64,000 nt of DNA from Prevotella lacticifex (GTDB lineage: Bacteria; Bacteroidota; Bacteroidia; Bacteroidales; Bacteroidaceae), in contig NZ_BPTV01000002.1 in assembly GCF_019973375.1 (NCBI RefSeq), forward strand, positions 186,001 through 250,000, written 5' to 3'. Below the pieces are notes generated by a model that was not told where the DNA came from, did no database searches, and saw only the letters and a list, made by a program, of their open reading frames with translations. Made by a program: the position numbers and the translations under genes. Below, piece after piece: positions 8,172 through 16,251 of the stretch; positions within the stretch are counted from its first letter, which is position 1; each line of letters begins with the position of its first letter.

Positions 8172-8461
8172 ACCGGCATTTCTTATGTATTACATTTGAC
8201 ACGAAAAAGCGCGGAATCGTTCCGTTGTCCTCCATACGTGACGAGACTCTAGCATAGCCTATAATGGTAGAACGGACACAGCGTCGATAAACGCCTTCCT
8301 ATATGTCAGACTGAAAGTCCCAACGAAATGCCATTGCTGGCACTTACATGCGTCTGAAGGTGAAGTCTTTTAAGACTTGCCAAACTCAGCACTGCGTGGA
8401 ATGCTGTTCGTTAGCTCTATAGGAGAGCGAATCTCCAACCGAGGGTACAAACAGCCATTCA
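8172..8461 (-). ncRNA. Long structured 5' leader of upxY (copy 1)
   Basis: From the predicted start near 8461 to the upxY ATG there is an untranslated stretch of about 290 nt. On the minus strand it contains several clear hairpins: GGAGA-TTCGC-TCTCC, AAGTCTT-aa-AAGACTT, TGCCA-gcaa-TGGCA, and finally CGGAA-cga-TTCCG followed by CGCTTTTT. The sequence is preserved without visible change in the second copy (41149-41438), although the protein genes around it diverge, which suggests selection or recent conversion. The layout matches UpxY-regulated leaders. No Rfam family is recognised by eye. Confidence 0.6.
8204..8224 (-). terminator. Terminator-like hairpin in the upxY leader (copy 1)
   Basis: On the minus strand a 5-bp stem CGGAA/TTCCG (8212-8224) is followed by CGC and a run of five T (8204-8208), the form of a weak intrinsic terminator 33-53 bp before the upxY ATG. 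A weak terminator in this position is the expected target for UpxY-type antitermination. Confidence 0.45.
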
Positions 8462-8468
8462 GTCGGTA

Positions 8469-8500
8469 CAAAGGTAGCTCAAAAAAATGAATAGAACAAA
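8469..8500 (-). promoter_or_regulatory. Promoter of the upxY leader (copy 1)
   Basis: On the minus strand, TTTG (8500-8497) is followed after exactly 20 bp by TACCTTTG (8476-8469), a full match to the Bacteroidota -33/-7 promoter. Transcription would begin near 8461. It lies about 230 bp past the stop of the coupling-protein gene, so upxY and the downstream cargo have a start independent of the transfer operon. Confidence 0.8.
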
Positions 8501-8731
8501 ATAAAGACGAGAAAAATTACCCACTAACCTAATATTTTTAATATTGATGTTATAAGTTTTATAATGCTACTTACGTGGCTGAATCAGAATTATGTCTGAG
8601 AATAGACGAAGTTGTCAAAAGTTTTTAATAACCACATATTATCACAAGTAGTTGATTTTCACAAGAAAACCGATTCGATTAGTGATAACCAACAAGTTAA
8701 CAATACACTTTTTCGAATCACTTGTGATAAC
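8501..8731. repeat. Gap with TTGTGATAA-type inverted repeats
   Basis: No gene is visible. An 11-bp inverted pair TTATCACAAGT (8639-8649) and ACTTGTGATAA (8720-8730) brackets a third related site TTAGTGATAACC (near 8679-8690). The right arm abuts the stop codon of the coupling-protein gene. The sites could be binding sites for a protein, part of a transfer origin, or a weak terminator. The same block recurs at 41478-41708. Confidence 0.5.
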
Positions 8732-11035
8732 TTACTGTGAGTTTAGCAGGCTCTTTATCATTTCGTCTATCTCACGGTTCACTCGGGCAAAGTTACGGTT
8801 CAGCATGACTTCCTTCTGACGGGCATCCTTGAAAGCGTATATCTTAGGGAGGTCAACGTATTGAGCTTCTTCCTTCTTGATTTCTGCCATATTGAAGTTG
8901 GTCTTGCAAAAATACTTGGTGGTCTTGAACTCAGGGCTTTCCTCAAGGTTGATACCACTGAACGAGCTACGCTCCGTGGGTGTGAAGTCACGGGCAGCCT
9001 GTCCGGCGAGCCAGCCGGTGGCCATGTCGGCAATCTTGGCGGCAGGAACGAGGTTGTCCATCTTCTCGCTGATGGACGTGCTGACCTTTGAGTCATTGAT
9101 AGTGATGGACTTCGATGTCTGCTTGGCCTTGCCGAAGACGTCATTCTGTGCCCATTCGAGGGTTTCCTTGTTGCGTGCCGCACCCATGAAGATATTGCCG
9201 CAGGTGGTAATGATCTTCTGCATGCCGTTCTTGCCGTAGTCGGCCTCCAACTGGGGAAGTTCCTGAAAACCGAGGGTGACAGCCACCTTGTTGCTTCGTG
9301 CCGTACCGATAAGGCGGTCTATCTTGTGAAAGTAGAGCGTGGGCAGCTCATCGACGATGATGCTCACGGGCAGGTTGCCCTTGCTGTTGATACGAGTGAC
9401 GAGTCGGTTGAGGATGAGGGCGTTGAGCGAGCCGATGACCTGTTCCTTTTCGGGGTCGTTGGCGATGACAAGATAACTGGGACTTTTCCTGTCGGAGATT
9501 TTCAAGTCGAAGTCGTCGCCGGTGAACACCCAGTAAGCCTCTGGGGAAACAAGACGGGCAGCATTGACACGGAGCGTACCCACCATACCCTCCAACTGGT
9601 CGTTGGCCTTGTTCTTGTAGGCGGACTGGAACGGGGCCATCAAGGACATGATTTTGGGGTCGTCCATAAGAATATCAAATACCTCACTATAACTGCGGCC
9701 TAAAAAGCTGAGCACATGGGGCATGTCGGAGTACTCGCCCGTGATAGTGTCGGGCTCCACCTCGTTGCCGTTCTCGTCCTCGTACCAGCAACGTTCGATG
9801 CGTATCTCCTGCTTATTACCATTGAGATAGGTGAAGCCGTTCAAGTCGACAAACATGCCGTCAGCATCGGTGGAGACGTTGTTACTCTCCCTGTCGGTGA
9901 AGTCAAGGACCACGTTGCCGCGCTCGTCCAAAGCCTTATAGTCGCGCCACTTCCTTGTGACGAGTTTCAATTTTCTGCCGTCGTACTCGACATAGCGGGT
10001 GAGTTTCCTGCCGTTCTTGTAGCCTGTCGGGTGGAAGTTGACGAAGAAGTAGATGATGGCGGCTAGGAAGTTCTCGGCGGAGTTTTGGAAGAAGGCCTCT
10101 GAGCCGCCTTTCTTCTCGCCACCGCCTTTGTTGAGGGAGGACAGAAGGGTGGCTGCTGTCTCGGAAGCTGCTGCCAAGTCGGGAATATACTTCCGCTGGA
10201 TGGGATTCACACGGTTGCTATATTCCACATCGGTAAAGTTGACGATGCGGAAGCCGCAGTTCTTGGGCAATGTTCCCTGCTTGCGGTTCTTGCAGTATTG
10301 ATAGAAGAGATTGCGGGCCAGTGCCGGGAACTTATAGTCATAGACCATCATGGCAAAGCCTTTGGCACTGTGCTGGCGGATGAACGGGTCGATGATACCG
10401 AAGGACTTACCCGAGCCGGGTGTTCCCAGGACGATGGTGGCACGGAAGGGGTTGATGATGTTGATCCATCCGTGGTTCAGACGCTTCTTATAGTAGTAGA
10501 CCATAGGGATATTGACACTGTACTCGTTCTCTTCCTTGTTCCGGCTCTGCTCGAAGCTCTCGTTTTCGAAGTTCCATTTATCGTCGCCGATCTTCATGCC
10601 CAAATATTTGGCAATGGCATCGAAGCCCTGGTGAATGAGCATCGTGCCTGTGACGGAACAGAGGACATAGAGACAGCGGTTGAGGGAATAACCGGCGAAT
10701 GAGCCGTTGAGTGGCATATCATAGAAGATGAAGCACATAACGATCATCGATGCTCCGGCAAGGACGGGATAGAGCACCATCGTCTTGAGATTCCATTTCA
10801 GGCTCTTGCGTGCTCTCGTTCCGATGCAGGTAACGGTGATACAGATGAGTTCCATCACCTTGCAGGCAGCCACGGAGTCAAAGACCTTGAAGCGGTGGAA
10901 GAGCTCAAGGACAAAGGCGACCATTCGGTTGTCGGAGGTGATGGGCAGGTTCATCACAATCTCTATGATCAGTATCAGATAGATGCAAGAGCGGAACATA
11001 CTGTACATCTGCTGTTGTTCACGGGTTTCTTCCAT
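8732..11035 (-). CDS. Type IV coupling protein (VirD4/MobC-like), copy 1
   Basis: The 767-aa protein is the ATPase that brings the relaxase-DNA complex to the mating channel. Hydrophobic segments near residues 14-30, 60-72 and 86-105 anchor it in the inner membrane. The Walker A motif GTPGSGKS lies at about 204-211, and a Walker B-like VSIIVDELPTLYF occurs further on, followed by FQELPQLEADYGKNG, typical of TraG/VirD4 proteins. Copy 2 at 41709-44012 differs at about 30 residues, mostly between 290 and 520. It lies downstream of traN in the same direction. It appears intact, but most of its partner genes next to this copy are gone. Confidence 0.9.
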   Translation of the reverse strand: MEETREQQQMYSMFRSCIYLILIIEIVMNLPITSDNRMVAFVLELFHRFKVFDSVAACKVMELICITVTCIGTRARKSLKWNLKTMVLYPVLAGASMIVMCFIFYDMPLNGSFAGYSLNRCLYVLCSVTGTMLIHQGFDAIAKYLGMKIGDDKWNFENESFEQSRNKEENEYSVNIPMVYYYKKRLNHGWINIINPFRATIVLGTPGSGKSFGIIDPFIRQHSAKGFAMMVYDYKFPALARNLFYQYCKNRKQGTLPKNCGFRIVNFTDVEYSNRVNPIQRKYIPDLAAASETAATLLSSLNKGGGEKKGGSEAFFQNSAENFLAAIIYFFVNFHPTGYKNGRKLTRYVEYDGRKLKLVTRKWRDYKALDERGNVVLDFTDRESNNVSTDADGMFVDLNGFTYLNGNKQEIRIERCWYEDENGNEVEPDTITGEYSDMPHVLSFLGRSYSEVFDILMDDPKIMSLMAPFQSAYKNKANDQLEGMVGTLRVNAARLVSPEAYWVFTGDDFDLKISDRKSPSYLVIANDPEKEQVIGSLNALILNRLVTRINSKGNLPVSIIVDELPTLYFHKIDRLIGTARSNKVAVTLGFQELPQLEADYGKNGMQKIITTCGNIFMGAARNKETLEWAQNDVFGKAKQTSKSITINDSKVSTSISEKMDNLVPAAKIADMATGWLAGQAARDFTPTERSSFSGINLEESPEFKTTKYFCKTNFNMAEIKKEEAQYVDLPKIYAFKDARQKEVMLNRNFARVNREIDEMIKSLLNSQ

Positions 11036-11378
11036 AAATAAGCCTTCCCAAGCCCCTCCGAATGGAGGGGATGTTGAAATGATTTATAGTTTATACTCAG
11101 CTATGCGCTGCGAATTATATTTACACAAAAATTAAAGGTATCGAATGAGCTTGCAAAACGGTCCCTTTTGGCTCGTAAAACGGCCTCTTTTGTCGGCTGA
11201 AAGAGGTCGTTTCGCAATGCTGTTTGGTATGTATTGCAAACTCACTGACTTACAATTACTTGCAAGGCTATATTTCCTAATGCCTATGTCTGAATTATCT
11301 TTACTATCTTGTTACACCTTTATATATAGGTATTCAGACATCCTCCCCCTTCGGGGAGGCTTGGAGAGGCTGAATCCT
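11036..11378 (-). other. Intergenic stretch with a 13-bp hairpin, copy 1
   Basis: There is no convincing gene between the coupling-protein gene and traN. The arms AAACGGCCTCTTT (11178-11190) and AAAGAGGTCGTTT (11200-11212) form a 13-bp stem with one G-T pair around a 9-nt loop. Nearby are further CAAAACGG and CGTAAAACGG motifs. The homologous stretch in the second copy (44124-44158) keeps the stem through a paired change, which argues for a functional RNA or DNA hairpin, perhaps a processing or termination signal within the transfer operon. Confidence 0.55.
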
Positions 11379-12236
11379 TTAATGCAGGTTTATCAGCAGT
11401 TCCGGTGCAAAGCTGTCAGCATTGAGGATGTCACGGTAGTTGATGTCGAGATAGCTGACACGGCCGCTTATCTGGTCCTCGGTAATTTCAAGGCGCAGCT
11501 TCTTCTCTTCGGGGAACGTGAGTTTCTTGAGGACGATTACATTGCGGTAGGACTTGGTGAAGTGGTCGGCATGGTTGACCATATACACCGGTGTGAGCTC
11601 GATGGTCTGCGAGTTCGTGGCCTTGAGCTCCTTTTTGTCCATCAGCTTCAGTCGAATCTCGGCGATGTCGTACTTGATGTTGCTCTTGTTCTGCAATGAG
11701 AAGTCGATGAAGAAGTAGTCGCCGACAGTGTAGATGTTGTTCACCTGCGCACGGATGCCGTACTGCTTGCCGTGCACACGGAAGCACTTGCGGCGGCTCG
11801 TGAATATGGACCAGCAGAGACGGGACATGTCTCCCTGCGTCATGCTCACCTCCGGGTTGGTGTAGTCGCGGATGTCGTCCTGTCCGACGGTATAGACGGA
11901 GTGGGCACGCTTTGGGGCTTTGGTGTAATAGACGGTGAACTGAGCGATGTGACGTTCGCCGATGACCGTCACCGTGCCCGCCAGTTCGTTGTCCATCAAC
12001 GTGGACTTAGGCTTCAGCCGGACGATGTTGTCGGCGCACTGGTTGCCGACGAGCTTGTCGGTGGAGATGTCCACAAGCTTGATGTTCTCCGGCATGATGA
12101 GATGGGTGGTCACCTGGTCGTTGACGTAGATGACCGTTTTCTGTAGGTTGCTCTCGAAGATGCGGGCATCGTCCTCCGTGAGACGGTGGATGTAACGGAC
12201 CTTTACTGTATCGGGCTGTGCAGCATGGGTGGTCAT
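11379..12236 (-). pseudogene. traN: traN, 5'-truncated (copy 1)
   Basis: This encodes conjugative-transposon protein TraN (DUF4138), a secreted outer-membrane-associated component of the mating channel. The 285-residue frame matches copy 2 (44325-45296) from DTV(K/R)(V/I)RYIHRL to the C-terminus, but the export signal is incomplete: only what looks like the end of a signal peptide (LSMTTHAAQ) remains before the frame is cut by the REP/RAYT unit. The product could be made from an internal ATG but would probably not be exported. TraM, which should precede it, is missing, so the break also removed the rest of the operon. Confidence 0.85.
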
Positions 12237-12243
12237 TGAAAGC

Positions 12244-13372
12244 GAGGGTCAGGGGGACAGGTACCGACGACCCTCAATGATTGTTAATATTCCGGATATT
12301 TATCGAATGTTCCCTCATCACAACATGTAAGAAAAAGGTCGTCTTCGGGCGTGGGTTCAGAGACAATGACTGATGACTGGAGCAATCGCTCATTGGCAGC
12401 AGAGGTCGCACGCTGGACTATTGAATAAGGTACGCCCGTTAGACGGGAAAGGGTGCGGGGACCGACTCCCTCCTCATGGACACAATAAAGGACATGCTTC
12501 TGCTGGGGACGGGAAAGAGCTTGAAACTGTGATGGGGTGTTCGCTCCACAGTAATATTCAATCATGTCCCATACCTGCTCATTGTTGTAACTCATAGCTT
12601 TTGGTTGTACGTAAGCATCGAGAAGACCGTCTTCTTCTTCCTCGTCCATTGGTTTTTCAATGAGGGCGGTGAGCTCGGATATGTCTATTCTCCTTAGGAC
12701 GGTTTGGATGGAAGTGAAGGGTGGCTGGCTGATGCCGAGGTATTCACGCCAACTGCTCCAAGGATAGTCTTTGAGATCTGCCACAAGATGAGGCTTCATC
12801 GGATTCTGATGGATGTAACGTAGGAGGGTGAGGAAATAATCCCAACTCTCTACGGGCTGACTCTTGAAACGCTCCTGAAAGAGATGGCCTATGCGGTCGT
12901 ATTTGTGATTATAATAATAAACGTATGAGGAGGCAATCCGCTTCATGGAGTCTCCAATAGGTTCGTCATTCTCTTGTATGAGCAGGTGGATATGGTTTCC
13001 CATAAGGCACCAGGCATAGATGAAGCAATGGCGGATTGCTGACTCTTGTTGGTCATCCTGTTCTTTTGGGAGCGGCATCGTGAGTTTGGAAGCAAGTTGC
13101 CCTCGCTTTTGTAGGTTGTGACTGACTGATGGTCGAGTATCAACCTGCCATCCACACAAATGCTGGAGGATATGAACGAAATGTTCGTAATCCTCTGAGC
13201 ACTCAAAGATCTGCTGTTTGTTCACACCTCTTAGGATGGCGTGATAAACTTTGAAGTGAGAATGTTCTCTTGGCTGACGTGGCATGATGAATATCGCCTT
13301 TCAGTAGTTATATGGTGTATGGGTCAAGGTACCTGTCCCCCTGACCCCCGTCCCCCTGACCCCCTGACCCCC
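12244..13372 (-). mobile_element. REP/RAYT unit flanked by inverted repeats
   Basis: A 20-bp sequence GGGTCAGGGGGACAGGTACC at 12246-12265 recurs inverted at 13328-13347, flanking the RAYT gene. The left repeat is itself bracketed by GAGGGTC and GACCCTC. The right side continues with tandem CCCCCTGAC units to about 13372. This is the usual arrangement of REP palindromes with their dedicated HUH transposase. The left end sits at the traN breakpoint. Confidence 0.75.
12284..13285 (-). CDS. REP-associated tyrosine transposase (RAYT)
   Basis: This 333-aa protein belongs to the IS200/IS605-like Y1 transposase group that processes REP hairpins. It starts MPRQPREHSHFKVYHAILRG, with the HUH motif GNHIHLLIQ near residues 97-104 and a tyrosine cluster YVYYY near 121-125 followed by GHLFQERFKSQPVE, where the catalytic Tyr should lie. 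The C-terminal 80 residues resemble a DNA-binding helix-turn-helix (GPRTLSRLTGVPYSIVQ), seen in Bacteroidota RAYTs. It is flanked by inverted REP repeats and appears intact. It is unrelated to conjugative relaxation despite the HUH motif. Confidence 0.88.
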   Translation of the reverse strand: MPRQPREHSHFKVYHAILRGVNKQQIFECSEDYEHFVHILQHLCGWQVDTRPSVSHNLQKRGQLASKLTMPLPKEQDDQQESAIRHCFIYAWCLMGNHIHLLIQENDEPIGDSMKRIASSYVYYYNHKYDRIGHLFQERFKSQPVESWDYFLTLLRYIHQNPMKPHLVADLKDYPWSSWREYLGISQPPFTSIQTVLRRIDISELTALIEKPMDEEEEDGLLDAYVQPKAMSYNNEQVWDMIEYYCGANTPSQFQALSRPQQKHVLYCVHEEGVGPRTLSRLTGVPYSIVQRATSAANERLLQSSVIVSEPTPEDDLFLTCCDEGTFDKYPEY

Positions 13373-13441
13373 TTTATCCCTCCATAAAAGTCGTCAAATT
13401 CAATTGAAATCAAACATGTTTTATGTAATCTATCGGCATAT

Positions 13442-14152
13442 CTATTGGCTTTCCTTTCGCAAATTATTCATTAAGTCTTTGAAGTTGTTCTCTATCTGGG
13501 ATGAAGAACATCCGACACTCTCTAAATATCTATAAACATTTGATAAATCCGAATGTCTATTAAACGGAGCATCAGTCTCCGGAAGTATTCTGTTAATCGG
13601 AATAGATGATATAATACGTTTTCCTGATGCAGACAAACACATCGACTCATTTATAGAAAAGTAATATCCTTGACTTATTATTTCCTTAATAAGAGCGACA
13701 TCACCCGAGTACCAATGAAATATAACGTTTTTAATACTGTGATGAACAAGCATTTGCAATAAAGTCGTCTCTGCTTTTCTTGAATGAACACTTATAATCT
13801 TAGACTTATTTTCAAGTATCTCCAATATAATATTCAGTACTTCAATCTGTGAATATTTTGAACGTATTCCTTTTTGAGAAAAATCTAAGCCTATTTCACC
13901 GATATAAGAGGTTTGGCTAACAAGGTCTTTGAAAATCTTGATTTCACTTCGAGCTTCTGCCATTAGTAGTGGGTGGAACCCTAAAGCCAATCTTGATTTC
14001 TTTAAATGCAAGAAATGCTCTTTGCCAATTTTATAGTGGGATGGCAGGTTTGTCATACCAATTGTAATGTTTCCGTTACGCTCAGATTCCATAAGGTAAT
14101 CTTCTGGTCTTGAGAGCATATCTATGTGGCAATGTGTATCGATGTATCTCAT
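13442..14152 (-). CDS. qatD: QatD, TatD-family DNase of the Qat defence system
   Basis: The product is a TatD-like metal-dependent hydrolase. It starts MRYIDTHCHIDML, where the HxH pair binds metal, followed by LALGFHP, IGEIGLDFS, IISVHSRKAE and a late ETDAPF, the usual metal-ligand motifs of TatD. I chose the ATG at 14152 because it overlaps the stop of qatC as ATGA; an ORF extended to 14200 would add 16 residues. It is the last gene of the qatABCD operon, a validated anti-phage system in other bacteria. Its exact substrate in defence is not known. Confidence 0.9.
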   Translation of the reverse strand: MRYIDTHCHIDMLSRPEDYLMESERNGNITIGMTNLPSHYKIGKEHFLHLKKSRLALGFHPLLMAEARSEIKIFKDLVSQTSYIGEIGLDFSQKGIRSKYSQIEVLNIILEILENKSKIISVHSRKAETTLLQMLVHHSIKNVIFHWYSGDVALIKEIISQGYYFSINESMCLSASGKRIISSIPINRILPETDAPFNRHSDLSNVYRYLESVGCSSSQIENNFKDLMNNLRKESQ

Positions 14153-15546
14153 AAACCAGCCATACTTTTTATCGTTGTAGTCCCTTTTCTTCGAATCCAA
14201 TCTTTGATCTGGTCGTATGAATGCAATGCTAATCTTACATAGTCAGCTAATTCATGGACATCAGTTACTCCGTTTAAACGAAGTTCTTGAGCGATAGTTT
14301 CGTAATTACATCTATTCCTTAAGAAGTACAATAAAGATCTTACATCACTACTGCTTTGCTGACTGTGGTCAGTGATACGGAAATGCCGACTGTTGAAGAT
14401 ATCTATTCCAATTTGTGAAGGGTCATCAAGCCCAACAATATCTAACGCGACACGTCTATATATGCAAGGAAGGCATTTCCCACAATGATTTACTCCTTCT
14501 TTTCTATCCCACCATCTCTTGTGAGATCGCTTAGCACAGGAACATGAATCTTGATAAAGTCCTAAAAGAACTTGCTTCTTATCTACATTGGTGAAAGTTT
14601 CAAACATCATATCAGCTTTACTTTTTAAACGATACGGGTTGTAAAGCTTATTCATAATACCAATAGCACTAATTGCATCTTCCAATCTGTGTATGAAAGT
14701 AGGGTGTGTCGTTCTAGTAGAGCATGAACTTCTACGTCCTTTATCAAGAGGAATGTTTATTGAGATAGTGCCATTCTCCGGTACAATTAGTGGAGTATTT
14801 GGTGAGATGTGGTAACATGCATAAAGTCCCATAGCAAAGAATAGAAGAGAACGTGAACGAAACGTTCCCTCCGGGCCAGGATTATTTACCCAAGTAGATG
14901 GTTTCAGACCTGCGCTAACAGATAATTGAGTAAATTTCCCTTGGTACGGATGACCATTCACAGAACATTTAGTTAATATACGCTTTTGGTCTTTTCCTTC
15001 CTTACCTTGCTCAACATGAGATATTAAGAGTATCTTTTTGTTACCATCTAATGTGTATGCTTCGTCAACGAAACCGATTAACGAATCTAACCCTCCAGAA
15101 AATAACGAGACCTTCTGATAGTCATCAACATTTAACCTTTCGACCTCGGGATTGTATGTATAGGGTTCTATGTGCACAAATCGAAAAGACCACTGATCAC
15201 CAGTCAAGAAATTTACCGCTTTAACAAACAATGTAGCAGCTTGATTCATGGCAACATCATTTACTGCAGGAATGTCTATGATGCTTAAATTCCTCATCCA
15301 TCCATCATCAGAAAAACGATGTCTATTTATAGCTCTATCTATATCATAAACTATAACTGAAAAGACCAAGAAATCAAAGGCTATTGAATCCGTTTCACCT
15401 CCTATCCTCCATAAGCTCTCAAAGTTAAACTTTGTTTCAACAGAATGTTCGACGTTGTTGCCGTCCGTAAAAGATAAACGAAACTTACCAAATTTACGAA
15501 TATTCTCAGACGGAATAAAATTCACATGTATGTTTAATGTCCCCAT
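14149..15546 (-). CDS. qatC: QatC, QueC-like enzyme of the Qat defence system
   Basis: The 465-aa protein has a PP-loop ATPase motif SGGLDS at residues 150-155, as in QueC, which makes the 7-cyano-7-deazaguanine precursor of queuosine. A Cys cluster near residues 345-375 (CSCAKRSH, CGKCLPC) is a probable zinc site, also seen in QueC. The N-terminal 130 residues are specific to QatC proteins. The gene overlaps qatB by 13 bp and qatD by 4 bp. By analogy it may modify DNA, RNA or protein with a deazapurine-like group, but this is inference. Confidence 0.92.
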   Translation of the reverse strand: MGTLNIHVNFIPSENIRKFGKFRLSFTDGNNVEHSVETKFNFESLWRIGGETDSIAFDFLVFSVIVYDIDRAINRHRFSDDGWMRNLSIIDIPAVNDVAMNQAATLFVKAVNFLTGDQWSFRFVHIEPYTYNPEVERLNVDDYQKVSLFSGGLDSLIGFVDEAYTLDGNKKILLISHVEQGKEGKDQKRILTKCSVNGHPYQGKFTQLSVSAGLKPSTWVNNPGPEGTFRSRSLLFFAMGLYACYHISPNTPLIVPENGTISINIPLDKGRRSSCSTRTTHPTFIHRLEDAISAIGIMNKLYNPYRLKSKADMMFETFTNVDKKQVLLGLYQDSCSCAKRSHKRWWDRKEGVNHCGKCLPCIYRRVALDIVGLDDPSQIGIDIFNSRHFRITDHSQQSSSDVRSLLYFLRNRCNYETIAQELRLNGVTDVHELADYVRLALHSYDQIKDWIRRKGTTTIKSMAGL

Positions 15547-16250
15547 ATACCAAGTATTTCATTAATCATATTACCTAAGAACTGCTGACCTTCTTGACTA
15601 GACAAGTCCAAATTACGTAATTCGTCCATAAATCGATCACCGAGTTCTACTTCAAGATAGTTTCTTATAGAGTCACATGTTTGAACAGCATCACCATCTT
15701 TGTCAAAAATATGAGATTGAAATAACTCGGCACCAAATTCAATTATGTACTCAATATAATATCGAATGATCCAACCGTCAATTTGGTCTTGAGAAGCATT
15801 TTCGAATATTTCTCTAACATCTTTACCATCCTGGCATTCTTCACATATCTTATTAATAACGGTTTCAAAAGCTACTTTGGCAGCATCATCGTCCATTGTA
15901 GCATCATCTTCACCTATAATATGCTTTCTTATCTCGTCAATCAGGTCATATTTGCTCTGTTGGTCGATATCATCTGGAGTGAGATTCAGAATGTCAGCAA
16001 GACTGCCACCTTGTACATTCACCAAGAAAGCTCCAAAAGCTTTACCTATTCTTGAGCCAGCATGTCCGAATCCGCTTTCGCTATGACCTTCCCCTCTATT
16101 TCCACTTGTTGCATTACTAAATGCTCTCATGTAGTTAGAACATGAGTTAGTAGTGTCACTGCCACTTTTAACGGCATTAACCAGTTGGGTTACTGCTCTT
16201 TTAGCAGTTGACCATTTAGGACCTGATTTAAAAGATTGAGAAGTTCCCAT
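15534..16250 (-). CDS. qatB: QatB, unknown-function partner of the Qat system
   Basis: The 238-aa protein starts MGTSQSFKSGPKWSTAKRAV, the characteristic opening of QatB proteins, and has a glycine-rich segment (GFGHAGSRIGKAFGAFL) near residues 62-78, then a mainly helical acidic C-terminal part. No catalytic motif is evident. It starts 1 bp after qatA and overlaps qatC by 13 bp. QatB is required for defence in studied systems, and its glycine-rich N-terminus has been suggested as a target for modification by QatC (inference here). Confidence 0.88.
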   Translation of the reverse strand: MGTSQSFKSGPKWSTAKRAVTQLVNAVKSGSDTTNSCSNYMRAFSNATSGNRGEGHSESGFGHAGSRIGKAFGAFLVNVQGGSLADILNLTPDDIDQQSKYDLIDEIRKHIIGEDDATMDDDAAKVAFETVINKICEECQDGKDVREIFENASQDQIDGWIIRYYIEYIIEFGAELFQSHIFDKDGDAVQTCDSIRNYLEVELGDRFMDELRNLDLSSQEGQQFLGNMINEILGIWGH

Positions 16251-16251
16251 A

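Larger units (their letters stand above)
6527..12212 (-). repeat. Long direct repeat, copy A (conjugation module)
   Basis: This segment matches 37877-45158 in gene order and sequence (290-aa gene, upxY, leader, coupling protein, traN). Identity is uneven: the leader with upxY and the 5' third of the coupling-protein gene look identical, whereas the middle of that gene shows many synonymous changes. Copy B additionally carries the ISAon1-type element. Confidence 0.9.

Noticed and set aside
9326..10702. Several plus-strand open frames across the coupling-protein gene
   Set aside because: They mirror the VirD4 gene and recur in copy 2 only because the coding strand is conserved.
12284..13285. 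HUH protein as the missing conjugative relaxase
   Set aside because: Size, motif spacing, REP repeats and the C-terminal helix-turn-helix identify it as a RAYT, not a MobP/MobB relaxase.
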